A stretch of DNA of 64,000 bases from an uncultured Lachnospiraceae bacterium (GTDB lineage: Bacteria > Bacillota > Clostridia > Lachnospirales > Lachnospiraceae). Position numbers and translations under genes: made by a program. The notes below the pieces were generated by a model. The model made no database searches and was not told the DNA's origin. It saw only the letters and a list, made by a program, of their open reading frames with translations. The first letter of the stretch is position 1, and every line of letters starts with the position of its first letter. Below are positions 27,805-36,223 of this stretch, in pieces. Where the stretch lies: assembly GCA_934364805.1 (NCBI GenBank), contig CAKRMH010000005.1, forward strand, positions 62,001 to 126,000, written 5' to 3'.

Positions 27805-27811
27805 ATATAAT
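27783..27811 (+). promoter_or_regulatory. strong sigma-A type promoter of the hybrid kinase gene
   Basis: TTGACT (27783-27788) and TATAAT (27806-27811) are separated by exactly 17 bases. The start codon at 27891 lies 80 bases downstream. The promoter is embedded in the hairpin that ends the bicupin transcript. Confidence 0.75.
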
Positions 27812-27890
27812 AGAAATTAGTAAATTTGTACTAAATATACATCGTCCTATTGTACACATTTCACATGTTACCGTTCAAAGGAGAATGCAT

Positions 27891-30776
27891 ATGACCGCTG
27901 ATACCTGGTTTGTGATCCACCTGTTTGGTGTTTTTATTACATTTGTGCTTCTGGTGATTGTCGTAAGTAAAGACGACCCAAGCTACAAGAGCGAACTTTC
28001 GCTCACAATTGCCTGCTGTCTCGTTGCGCTGGTTGCAAAAAGCATCTATATCGCCGGCGGTTCTGAGGAAATGCTGGTCGCTGTCGGGAAAATGGAATAT
28101 CTTGGAAAGTCCTTTGCCAATTACTGTGCGCTGCTTTTTCTGATACGCTGGAGGAATCTGCATATTCCACGTTCTGTGACACGTGTGATCCTTGTGGTCA
28201 ATGCCTGCTTTTATATTATGATCGCAACCGTGGACTTCCACCATTTGTACTATAAACGCTACTGGATGGCACCATCTAAGGTCAATCTCTGTGGTTATGG
28301 ATTAGAGATTGAGCCTGCACCGTTATATTATGCGTACATGCTCTATCTGGTACTTGAAATCGCAGCTTCGATCGCAATCATTGTATCTTCTTACATGTCC
28401 AAGCGGTCCATGCCTTACCGCGGAAGACTTCATCTCATGCTGATTGCTGCCATGCTCTCACCGATGATTTTGCTCACCTTCCGTCTTCTTGGCATTTTAA
28501 AAGGAGACGACCCGACTCCGCTTGGCATACTGCTCTCCTGCATCTTTATGTGTATTGCAGTGGTAAAATACCGTCTGTTTGACCCGGTCAGCGATGCCAA
28601 AAAACACATCATCGAAAACCTGAATGAAGCTCTGATCGTAACCGATTCTGAGTGCCGTTTTCTGTTCACCAATCCCATGGCGGATTCGCTGATCTCTATT
28701 ATAAAAGAAGACACTTTCCTGTATCCGGACCGTGCGGTCTACGAAAAGTTAAAAAGCGGGGATGGTTATCTCGATCTGCGCGGCCACCATTACCAGGTAG
28801 AAGAAACTCCTCTCGAAAGCGATCATTATACACAGGGTTATCTTCTGACCATCGTGGATATCACCGATCTGATGGAACAGAATAAACGCATGAAGGAGCT
28901 TGTCGCACAGGCAGAGGCAGCCAACCGTGCCAAATCGACCTTTGTCTCAAACATGTCCCATGAGATCCGTACCCCGATGAATTCCATCGTAGGAATCACA
29001 GAGATCATGCTTCGGACAAAGCATTCCCCGAAGGATCAGGAATATCTGCTCAACATCAGAAGCTCCGGCCAGGCTCTGCTTACGATCGTCAATGATGTTC
29101 TCGATTTTTCCAAGATTGAATCTGGAAAGATCACGCTCCTTGAGGAAGCCTACGATGTACTTTCCCTGTTCCATGATCTGCGGATGACCATGCAGAACAG
29201 GATCGGAAGCCGTCCGCTAAAGCTGATCTTTGACATCGATCAGGACATTCCATGCATGTTAAAAGGGGATATGGGACGTATCCGCCAGGTCGTCATCAAT
29301 CTGGTCAATAATGCCATCAAATACACCGAAGAAGGACATGTAAAATTCACTGTCCGCATTCTCGAAAAAACAAAAGACCATATCCAGCTCTATTTCGAAG
29401 TGGAGGACACCGGTATCGGAATCCGAAAGGAAGACCAGAAGATCATGTTTGACTCCTTCCGGCGTGTCGACATGGACAGGAACCGGCGTATCGAAGGTAC
29501 CGGTCTTGGCTTGACAATTTCGAAAAATTTCGTCACAATGATGGGAGGAAGCATCGGTGTCGACAGCGAATACGGAAAAGGAAGCCGGTTCTTTTTCCAG
29601 ATTCCACAGGAAATTGTCGATCCTCAGCCGATTTCCGTGATCAATTACGAATCCAGACAACAGAATGTCCTTGACACAGAATCCGTATGCCTTTTTACTG
29701 CACCGTATGCCCACATTCTGTTAGTTGATGACAACGCACTCAATCTGACGGTCGCAAAGGATCTTTTCGCACCGCTTCAGATGCAGATCGATACTGCAGA
29801 AAATGGCAGACAGGCGCTTGAAATGGTACAGAAAAAGCATTATGACCTTGTTCTGATGGATCATATGATGCCAGTCATGAACGGAATCGATGCGACAAAA
29901 GCGATCCGGAAACTCCCGGATCCATACTACCAGGATCTCCCGGTCATAGCCCTTACTGCCAATGCGATGACCGATGCCAGAAAAGAATTTGATGAAGCCG
30001 GAATGAATGGCTTTATTGCCAAACCGATCATTTTCCGTAATGCCTGCAGCGAAATCCGTAAATGGCTTCCAGAAGAGCTTATCCATGACGTCTCTCCCAA
30101 GGAAGCAAGAAAGCTGCTTGCAGGTGTTTCCGGTGAAGAAATGCCTTCCAGTCAGCCAGACCAGGCTCCGGATGCGGATTCCTGCATTTTTCATTATGAA
30201 GAGGGGCTGCAATACTGCGGCTCCGAAGCAACTTTGCTGAAATCCATTCAGATTTTTTACCGGACGATCGACCGCAATGCGATGCGGATTGAACAGTTTC
30301 TTCAGGAAGGACTGCTTGAGGACTATACGATCGAGGTTCATGCGCTGAAAAATTCTGCGCAGCTGATCGGTGTGCCTGCATTATCTGCGGCTTCCATGGA
30401 GCTGGAAGCATATGGTTCGTCTGGAAACGAGCAGGCACTTATTGACAAAACCCCGGCTATGCTGGCTATGTACCGCAGCCTGAAACCAATTCTTCTTCCT
30501 TATATAAAGGAAGACAAAAACCAGAATGAAGTTACACCAGACACATGGATTGCTGTCCTTGGACAGCTGCATGACTGTATGGAACAATTTGATACCGACA
30601 GAGCCGATGAGATAATGGAACAATTAGAGGAGTTTGTTGTTCCGGAATGCCTCAAAGACTCCATGGAACAGCTTCGCATTCTTGTTGATGACATTGCAAT
30701 GGAAGATGTCATGAAGCTGACTACAGACATGATTACGATACTAAAACAGGAACAGGGAGGAAAACATCATGCATGA
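27891..30776 (+). CDS. membrane hybrid sensor histidine kinase
   Basis: The 961-residue protein starts at the ATG at 27891, with AAGGAG seven bases upstream. Order of domains: about seven membrane helices (residues 4-220), a PAS-like segment (about 235-330), HisKA with phospho-acceptor His357 (NMSHEIRTPMNS), HATPase (about 470-590, with N-box NLVNNAIKYT and G-box DTGIGIRKED), receiver domain with Asp657 (LVLMDHMMPVM) and a C-terminal HPt domain with His817 (EVHALKNSAQLIG). All relay residues are present, so a full His-Asp-His relay is expected, ending in an external receiver. The response regulator gene that follows overlaps by eight bases. Confidence 0.93.
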   Translation: MTADTWFVIHLFGVFITFVLLVIVVSKDDPSYKSELSLTIACCLVALVAKSIYIAGGSEEMLVAVGKMEYLGKSFANYCALLFLIRWRNLHIPRSVTRVILVVNACFYIMIATVDFHHLYYKRYWMAPSKVNLCGYGLEIEPAPLYYAYMLYLVLEIAASIAIIVSSYMSKRSMPYRGRLHLMLIAAMLSPMILLTFRLLGILKGDDPTPLGILLSCIFMCIAVVKYRLFDPVSDAKKHIIENLNEALIVTDSECRFLFTNPMADSLISIIKEDTFLYPDRAVYEKLKSGDGYLDLRGHHYQVEETPLESDHYTQGYLLTIVDITDLMEQNKRMKELVAQAEAANRAKSTFVSNMSHEIRTPMNSIVGITEIMLRTKHSPKDQEYLLNIRSSGQALLTIVNDVLDFSKIESGKITLLEEAYDVLSLFHDLRMTMQNRIGSRPLKLIFDIDQDIPCMLKGDMGRIRQVVINLVNNAIKYTEEGHVKFTVRILEKTKDHIQLYFEVEDTGIGIRKEDQKIMFDSFRRVDMDRNRRIEGTGLGLTISKNFVTMMGGSIGVDSEYGKGSRFFFQIPQEIVDPQPISVINYESRQQNVLDTESVCLFTAPYAHILLVDDNALNLTVAKDLFAPLQMQIDTAENGRQALEMVQKKHYDLVLMDHMMPVMNGIDATKAIRKLPDPYYQDLPVIALTANAMTDARKEFDEAGMNGFIAKPIIFRNACSEIRKWLPEELIHDVSPKEARKLLAGVSGEEMPSSQPDQAPDADSCIFHYEEGLQYCGSEATLLKSIQIFYRTIDRNAMRIEQFLQEGLLEDYTIEVHALKNSAQLIGVPALSAASMELEAYGSSGNEQALIDKTPAMLAMYRSLKPILLPYIKEDKNQNEVTPDTWIAVLGQLHDCMEQFDTDRADEIMEQLEEFVVPECLKDSMEQLRILVDDIAMEDVMKLTTDMITILKQEQGGKHHA

Positions 30777-31542
30777 TGGCCAAAAACAGTTCCTCATTAT
30801 GATGGAGGAGCAGAGTTATCTCGCACAAGCATTCGAAAATACCTTTGCACAACACGAACTGAATACCGCAATTGAAACAATCGCTGCTACAAGTGCCATT
30901 GTCAACCGCGAGCATCCGATTGGGTATCTCATCTGCACCAGTTCTGAACTTTTAAAGAAAATGACCGGAATCAAGATCATGGTTGACCATGCTCTCAAAA
31001 ATAAAATTCCTGTTTTCATTATGGGAAATGTAGAAGAACTTGAGATCCTTTGGCATTCTGTTCCAAAACAGATGGTCACCGGCTTTTTCCCACGCCCGGT
31101 CAATGTGAGCGAAATGGTAGACAGCATCTGCCGTCAGATGGATGACTTTTATCAGAAGAAGAAAAAAAAGATACTTGCCGTGGATGATTCCGGCATCATG
31201 CTCCGCAAGATCAAGAAGCTTCTGGATGACACCTATCAGGTGATTCTTGCCAACTCTGGTGCAATGGCGATCAAATACCTGACCTTAAATACCCCGGATC
31301 TCATCCTTCTTGATTACGCTATGCCGATCGTAGACGGCAGGCAGGTGATGCAGATGCTGCGTGAAGACCCGGAATTCCAGAATATCCCGATCATCTTCCT
31401 TACCGGAAAAAATGATGCGGATACCGTAAAAAATGTCATGGCATTAAAGCCGGACGGTTATCTCCTAAAGAACATGGAGCCACAGAGTCTCCATGATGCG
31501 ATTGACCGGTTCTTTGAGGAACGTTCTGAGCAGAAGCAATAA
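30769..31542 (+). CDS. response regulator with unknown N-terminal domain
   Basis: The 257-residue protein has a C-terminal receiver domain (about residues 135-252) with the acidic pair AVDDS, the phospho-acceptor LILLDYAMPIVDG, Thr (FLTGK) and Lys. The first ~125 residues look like a degenerate receiver or other alpha/beta fold (YLICTSSELLKKMTGIKIM, VFIMGNVEEL) that lacks the Asp. There is no DNA-binding or enzymatic output domain, so it probably passes phosphate on or acts by protein contact. Translation is coupled to the kinase gene. Confidence 0.82.
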   Translation: MHDGQKQFLIMMEEQSYLAQAFENTFAQHELNTAIETIAATSAIVNREHPIGYLICTSSELLKKMTGIKIMVDHALKNKIPVFIMGNVEELEILWHSVPKQMVTGFFPRPVNVSEMVDSICRQMDDFYQKKKKKILAVDDSGIMLRKIKKLLDDTYQVILANSGAMAIKYLTLNTPDLILLDYAMPIVDGRQVMQMLREDPEFQNIPIIFLTGKNDADTVKNVMALKPDGYLLKNMEPQSLHDAIDRFFEERSEQKQ

Positions 31543-31564
31543 TTTTATCCGCTCTTTTTAATAA

Positions 31565-31579
31565 TAGTAATGATTATTA
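31565..31579. promoter_or_regulatory. Fur/PerR-type box before the flavodiiron gene
   Basis: TAGTAAT-G-ATTATTA is a 7-1-7 inverted repeat with one mismatch, close to the Per box (TTATAAT-N-ATTATAA) and Fur box. It ends four bases before the -35 element. In Clostridium acetobutylicum flavodiiron genes belong to the PerR regulon, so peroxide-responsive control fits. Confidence 0.6.
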
Positions 31580-31582
31580 TTA

Positions 31583-31612
31583 TTGACAAATGGCAGATAT
31601 TTGTAATATAAT
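31583..31612 (+). promoter_or_regulatory. promoter of the flavodiiron gene
   Basis: A consensus TTGACA (31583-31588) and a consensus TATAAT (31607-31612) are separated by 18 bases, followed by the start codon at 31638. Confidence 0.75.
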
Positions 31613-31637
31613 AGAAAAAACAATAGGAGGGACAAAC

Positions 31638-32792
31638 ATGTATATTACAGATTCTATCAAGTACATTGGAGCAAATGATAAAACGATCGATCTTTTTGAG
31701 GGACAATATAAGGTTCCAAATGGTGTATCTTATAATTCCTACCTGATCTTAGATGATAAAATCGCCATTATGGACACTGTCGATACAAGAGCTACCGACG
31801 AATGGCTTGCAAACTTAGACCGCGAACTTGCCGGGAAAACCCCGGATTATCTGGTCGTTTCCCATATGGAGCCAGATCATGCTGCCAATATCAAAAAAGC
31901 TGCTGACAAATATCCATCCATGAAGATCGTAGGAAATGCCAAGACTTTTCCTATGATGACCCAGTTTTTTGATCTTGACCTCTCCGACCGCAAGATCGTT
32001 GTAGCAGAGGGTGAGACACTTTCCCTTGGCACACACACCCTGCAGTTTTTCATGGCACCGATGGTACACTGGCCTGAGGTTATGGTCACCTATGAACAAA
32101 CAGAAAAAGTACTCTTCTCCGCTGACGGCTTCGGCAAATTCGGAAGTCTCGACTGTGACGAGCCATGGGATGATGAAGCAAGAAGATACTTTATCAATAT
32201 CGTAGGGAAATACGGTGTACAGGTGCAGGCTCTTTTGAAAAAAGCTGCAACACTGGACATTGCTATGATCTGTCCTTTACATGGACCTGTTTTAAAGGAA
32301 GACCTTGGACATTACATTGGTCTCTATGATACCTGGAGCAGCTACCGCCCGGAAGAAAAAGGCGTTCTTGTTGCATATGCTTCCATCTATGGCAACACAA
32401 AAAAAGCCGCAGAGCTTCTTGCTGAAGACTTAAAAGCAGCCGGTGAAAAGAATGTATGTATCATGGATCTTTGCCGATGTGACCTGGCAGAGGCCATCGC
32501 TTCCGCCTTCCGTTATGACCGTCTGGCACTTGCATGTGCAACCTATGACGGTGGAATGTATCTTCCAATGGAAGACTATCTGCATCACCTGAAAGCAAAG
32601 AATTTCCAGAAACGGAAAGTCGGTCTGATCGAGAATGGTTCCTGGGGACCTCTTGCTGCAAAGAAAATGCGTGAGGTACTCGAATCCATGAAAGAGATCA
32701 CCTTCTGTGATACCGTTGTAACCGTGCGTTCTGCAGTTCATTCAGACAATGAGGCTGCTTTGAAAGCACTTGCAGAGGAACTTGCTGAATAA
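31638..32792 (+). CDS. fprA: A-type flavodiiron protein (oxygen / nitric oxide reductase)
   Basis: The 384-residue protein starts at the ATG at 31638, with AGGAGGG seven bases upstream. The N-terminal metallo-beta-lactamase-like domain (to about 245) has the diiron ligands HMEPDH, the following MVHWPE, SADGFGKFG and the last His in CPLHGP. The C-terminal flavodoxin domain begins VAYASIYGNTKKAAELLAEDL and binds FMN. It has no rubredoxin domain. The enzyme reduces O2 to water or NO to N2O, protecting anaerobes. A PerR-like box and strong promoter precede it and a bidirectional terminator follows. Confidence 0.95.
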   Translation: MYITDSIKYIGANDKTIDLFEGQYKVPNGVSYNSYLILDDKIAIMDTVDTRATDEWLANLDRELAGKTPDYLVVSHMEPDHAANIKKAADKYPSMKIVGNAKTFPMMTQFFDLDLSDRKIVVAEGETLSLGTHTLQFFMAPMVHWPEVMVTYEQTEKVLFSADGFGKFGSLDCDEPWDDEARRYFINIVGKYGVQVQALLKKAATLDIAMICPLHGPVLKEDLGHYIGLYDTWSSYRPEEKGVLVAYASIYGNTKKAAELLAEDLKAAGEKNVCIMDLCRCDLAEAIASAFRYDRLALACATYDGGMYLPMEDYLHHLKAKNFQKRKVGLIENGSWGPLAAKKMREVLESMKEITFCDTVVTVRSAVHSDNEAALKALAEELAE

Positions 32793-32853
32793 TATTTACT
32801 GAATAATATTTGTCGAATAATATTTGTCGAATATCCATCGTCAGGACTCAATC

Positions 32854-32899
32854 AAAGAGCGTGTGAAAAATGCAGATCATTTTTCACACGCTCTTTTTT
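32854..32899. terminator. bidirectional terminator between fprA and the AAA gene
   Basis: A perfect 19-bp stem (AAAGAGCGTGTGAAAAATG and its complement) around a five-base loop is followed by T6. It includes the stop codon of the minus-strand ATPase gene (32877-32879), so the coding end of that gene lies inside the hairpin. Confidence 0.9.
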
Positions 32900-34232
32900 C
32901 GCCACTTATCAGAAATGGCGTAAAATAAAATGGTTTCAGCTGAAGATTTTCTTCTTTTCCAACATCTTTTTGCGACAATAAATATATGTTCTGTACGTTT
33001 TTGGAGAACTTTTTATAAAACGCCTTTATTGACTCATGTTTTCCGGTGCCAGAAGACTTAATCTCGAACGCATTTATTTTACTCCCTTCTGAAATCAAAA
33101 AATCAACCTCATAATAATGTGTACTGTTCTTTTTTTCCCATGTATGATAAAAGAGTTCTCTTCCGGCTGCAATAATCATCTGGGCAACAAGATTTTCGTA
33201 CAGATATCCCAGATTTGCCGGTAATTTATCGGAGAGCAATCTGGCATATACATCATTTTCCGTTACCGGTCTGTCGATAAACATTAACGTTACAAATAAT
33301 CCTGTATCCGACAAATATAATTTATAACTATCGAAATCCTTTGTGTCTGTCAGGCTGACTCTTGGATCTGTAGAATTATAGCACGGTAAAACCGTTTTCG
33401 AATCGATCAATTCATACAATAGTTCTTCCGCTTTTGTATTATTTTTTTTCCCTATTGCAACTGCAATACGATATTTTCTTGAATCCTTTGCAAGTTGGGC
33501 CGGAATAGAATGATACAACGCTGATAGTCTTCCAGAAGCATCGATTTTTTTAAAATCCTCTTCATAAAGAGATATGATCTGTCGTTTTATCATGTCAATT
33601 TCCGAAAAATTTCTGCCTTTTATATATGCTTCTACCGCCTGTGGCATACCACCTACAGCCATATAAATTCTTAAATCCCTCATCAATTTACGGTTTGTTG
33701 CCTGCCCAATCGGCTCCCCCATATGATATATCTGCTGCAGAAGCTCAAAACTATTACCTGCAGCGTCACAAAATTCCTCATAATCCATTGGATACACCTG
33801 GATTTTCATTTCCTCAGACGGAATCAAAATATCCTTCACATTTTTCCTGATAGAGATCAAAGACCCCGTCTCAAGATAACTGTATCTTCCATCAGCCACC
33901 AGATGCTTGATTGCCTGCCTTGCCTTAGGGAAAAGCTGCACCTCATCAAAAATGATCAGCGATTCATGCTCATACAATGTCACCCCGGTTTCTGCCTGCA
34001 GCCTCAAAAAAAACATATTCAGATTTCCAATGTCATCAAAGCATTCCCGTATACGATCTGTCGTTTTTGAAAAATCAATCAAAATATATGATTTGTATTC
34101 TTTTTTTGCAAAATTCTCCGCAATGGTTGATTTACCAACCCGCCTGGCTCCTTCCAGTAATGCAGCATATTCATCTGCATAATGATTCTTCCACTCCAGC
34201 AATTCATTATATGCTTTTCTTTTAAAATACAT
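32877..34232 (-). CDS. AAA ATPase with DUF4143 domain
   Basis: The 451-residue protein starts at the ATG at 34232 (MYFKRKAYNELLEWKN), with GAGGAGG five bases upstream. It has Walker A EGARRVGKSTIAENFA at about residue 27, Walker B LIIFDEVQLFPKARQ near 95, and sensor SYLETGSLISI. The C-terminal half carries a DUF4143 nuclease-like domain (HYYEVDFLISEGSKINAFEIKSS, with the Asp, Glu and Lys of the PD-(D/E)XK pattern). Members are common, often variable in number between strains; their role is unsettled (defence or toxin-related ideas exist). Its promoter region carries three tandem repeats. Confidence 0.88.
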   Translation of the reverse strand: MYFKRKAYNELLEWKNHYADEYAALLEGARRVGKSTIAENFAKKEYKSYILIDFSKTTDRIRECFDDIGNLNMFFLRLQAETGVTLYEHESLIIFDEVQLFPKARQAIKHLVADGRYSYLETGSLISIRKNVKDILIPSEEMKIQVYPMDYEEFCDAAGNSFELLQQIYHMGEPIGQATNRKLMRDLRIYMAVGGMPQAVEAYIKGRNFSEIDMIKRQIISLYEEDFKKIDASGRLSALYHSIPAQLAKDSRKYRIAVAIGKKNNTKAEELLYELIDSKTVLPCYNSTDPRVSLTDTKDFDSYKLYLSDTGLFVTLMFIDRPVTENDVYARLLSDKLPANLGYLYENLVAQMIIAAGRELFYHTWEKKNSTHYYEVDFLISEGSKINAFEIKSSGTGKHESIKAFYKKFSKNVQNIYLLSQKDVGKEENLQLKPFYFTPFLISGEKRACEK

Positions 34233-34319
34233 AGCTGCCTCCTCAATATAAAAATGCCACATTACGTATGTAAATATTATATTATATTATATGCTTTTCT
34301 TCAATGTCTCGTATCATCA

Positions 34320-34410
34320 TTTTGTGACTTTCTTCAAGATTCTATACAGCTATTTTGTGACTTTCTTCAAGATTTTATACAGCTATTTTGTGACTTTCTT
34401 CAAGATTTTA
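34320..34410. repeat. 33-bp tandem repeats upstream of the AAA gene
   Basis: The unit TTTTGTGACTTTCTTCAAGA plus TT(C/T)TATACAGCTA occurs at 34320-34352 and 34353-34385, with a third, partial copy at 34386-34410. On the minus strand each copy contains TTGAAG, which resembles the -35 box of the AAA gene (TTGAAG at 34301-34306 with TATAAT 17 bases on). The copy number may be variable and could set expression. Confidence 0.8.
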
Positions 34411-34423
34411 ATAGAAACCCGTG

Positions 34424-34456
34424 AAAAAAGGACAGATGAATTTTCATCTGCCCTTT
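34424..34456 (-). terminator. pgi terminator
   Basis: On the minus strand AAAGGGCAGATGAA pairs with TTCATCTGTCCTTT (one G-U pair) and is followed by T6. It lies 30 bases after the pgi stop codon. Confidence 0.85.
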
Positions 34457-34485
34457 GGATCTATTCTTTGTGCAATTGTATATGA

Positions 34486-36066
34486 TTAGATATTCAACAG
34501 ATCACTGAACTCTTTTAAAGCACCATCTGTCTCATGTGCAAGTACACGTTTTGCAAGTACTTTACCAAGCTGTACGCCTTCCTGGTCAAAGCTGTTGATG
34601 TTCCATAAGAATCCCTGGAACATAACTTTATTCTCGAAGTGTGCAAGTAAAGCACCGATGGTCTTAGGTGTTACCTGGTCTCCGATAATGATGCTGGATG
34701 GACGTCCACCTTCAAAGTTCTTATTGCGGTTCTCATCAGATTTACCACATGCAAATGCTACGATCTGGGCTGCAACGTTTGCGCAGAGTTTCTGCTGGCT
34801 TGTGCTTCCCTGGATTACAACATCGGTACCGATCTGGCTGTTTTTGAATCCAACAAACTGAAGTGGTACAATATCCGTTCCCTGATGAAGTAACTGATAG
34901 AAAGAATGCTGTCCGTTTGTTCCAGGCTCACCAAAGATGATCGGTCCTGTCGGGTAGCTTACACGCTCTCCAAAACGGTTTACACATTTACCGTTAGACT
35001 CCATATCCAGCTGCTGCAGATGAGCTGGGAAACGGTTTAATGCCTGGGAATATGGAAGTACTGCTGTTGCAGGATATCCAAGTACGTTACGCTCGTATAC
35101 ACCGATCAGGGCATCTAACATCTCAGGGTTTTGTAATACGTCTTCGTTCATGGAAAGTTTGTCTTCCTCATGTGCACCCTCTAAGAACTGTGCAAATACT
35201 TCCGGTCCGAAAGCTAACGATAATACAGCTCCACCAACTGCGGAAGAAGAAGAATAACGTCCACCGATATAATCATCCATGAAGAATGCTGCAAGATAAT
35301 CATCGCTCTTTGCAAGTGGAGAAGTCTCACTTGTTACTGCGATCATGTGTTTTGAAGCATCTAATCCTGCATTCTTTAATGCGTCTTTTACAAAGGACTC
35401 ATTGGTAAGAGTCTCAAGTGTTGTACCTGATTTGGAAACAAGTACGAACAGAGAATGAGCGACATCAATAGAATTTAAAACAGCTGCTGCATCATCCGGG
35501 TCAACGTTACTGATGAATCTGGCTTCCATCTTAAATGTATTGTTTTTCTTTGCCCAGTTCTCAAGTGCCAGATAGATGGCACGAGGTCCGAGGTCACTAC
35601 CACCGATACCGATCTGAACAACTGTTGTGAATTTCTCGCCTGCGGCATTGGTAATCTCACCAGCATGTACTTTATTTGCAAAATCAGCAATTCTCTCCTG
35701 CTGCTCAACATAGAATCTGCGTTTGTCTACGCCGTCAGCCTCAACAGCCTGTCCTAACTGTCCACGTGTCATATGATGAAGAACACGGCGGTTCTCTCCG
35801 GTATTCACGACTTCACCATTGTAAACAGCTTTGAATTTCTCAGAAAGCTGAGCCTCTTTTGCGAGCTTTACAAGAGCTTCAAGGACATTGTCATCGACCT
35901 GCTTTGCAGCATAGTTGAATGCAAAGCCTTCTGCCATTGGGATCGTATAATTCTTTACACGTTTTGCACCGTTTTCTCCAGCCATAGCCTCTACAAGATT
36001 CACACGGTCTGCTTTTTCCAGATCCTGAAAAGAAGCAAGGGTATCTAAGTTGTTCCAGGTAACCAT
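34486..36066 (-). CDS. pgi: glucose-6-phosphate isomerase
   Basis: The 526-residue protein interconverts glucose-6-phosphate and fructose-6-phosphate in glycolysis and is cytoplasmic. Motifs: VQIGIGGSDLGPRAIYLAL, VSKSGTTLETLTN (phosphate binding), GGRYSSSSAVGG, FGEPGTNGQHSFYQLLHQG and the C-terminal signature FDQEGVQLGKVLAKR. In the last motif Gln replaces the usual Glu of GVE, a variant of this sub-family. AAGGAGG lies eight bases before the ATG; a TTGAAC/TATAAT promoter and its own terminator make it a single-gene unit. Confidence 0.97.
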   Translation of the reverse strand: MVTWNNLDTLASFQDLEKADRVNLVEAMAGENGAKRVKNYTIPMAEGFAFNYAAKQVDDNVLEALVKLAKEAQLSEKFKAVYNGEVVNTGENRRVLHHMTRGQLGQAVEADGVDKRRFYVEQQERIADFANKVHAGEITNAAGEKFTTVVQIGIGGSDLGPRAIYLALENWAKKNNTFKMEARFISNVDPDDAAAVLNSIDVAHSLFVLVSKSGTTLETLTNESFVKDALKNAGLDASKHMIAVTSETSPLAKSDDYLAAFFMDDYIGGRYSSSSAVGGAVLSLAFGPEVFAQFLEGAHEEDKLSMNEDVLQNPEMLDALIGVYERNVLGYPATAVLPYSQALNRFPAHLQQLDMESNGKCVNRFGERVSYPTGPIIFGEPGTNGQHSFYQLLHQGTDIVPLQFVGFKNSQIGTDVVIQGSTSQQKLCANVAAQIVAFACGKSDENRNKNFEGGRPSSIIIGDQVTPKTIGALLAHFENKVMFQGFLWNINSFDQEGVQLGKVLAKRVLAHETDGALKEFSDLLNI

Positions 36067-36123
36067 AATAGATTCCTCCTTATATGTGGTATCATTTTCA
36101 TTTTTACTTTTTTAGCCTCTGTG

Positions 36124-36152
36124 ATTATACACTTAATTTAATCGGAGTTCAA
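36124..36152 (-). promoter_or_regulatory. pgi promoter
   Basis: On the minus strand TTGAAC (36152-36147) and TATAAT (36129-36124) are 17 bases apart, 58 bases before the pgi start codon. The gap up to the cyclase gene holds nothing else recognisable. Confidence 0.75.
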
Positions 36153-36223
36153 GACTATACCGGCCGGCAGTGTCGATTTTTTCGTTTTTATTCGTATTTA
36201 TGTATTTTTTAATTTAATTTGCA

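Noticed and set aside
30007..30240. Plus-strand frame inside the hybrid kinase gene
   Set aside because: It lies wholly inside a well-supported gene in another frame with no start signal.
34320..34410. Small plus-strand peptide made of repeated FVTFFKILYSY
   Set aside because: It arises only from the 33-bp tandem repeats, lacks a ribosome site and reads equally well in two frames.
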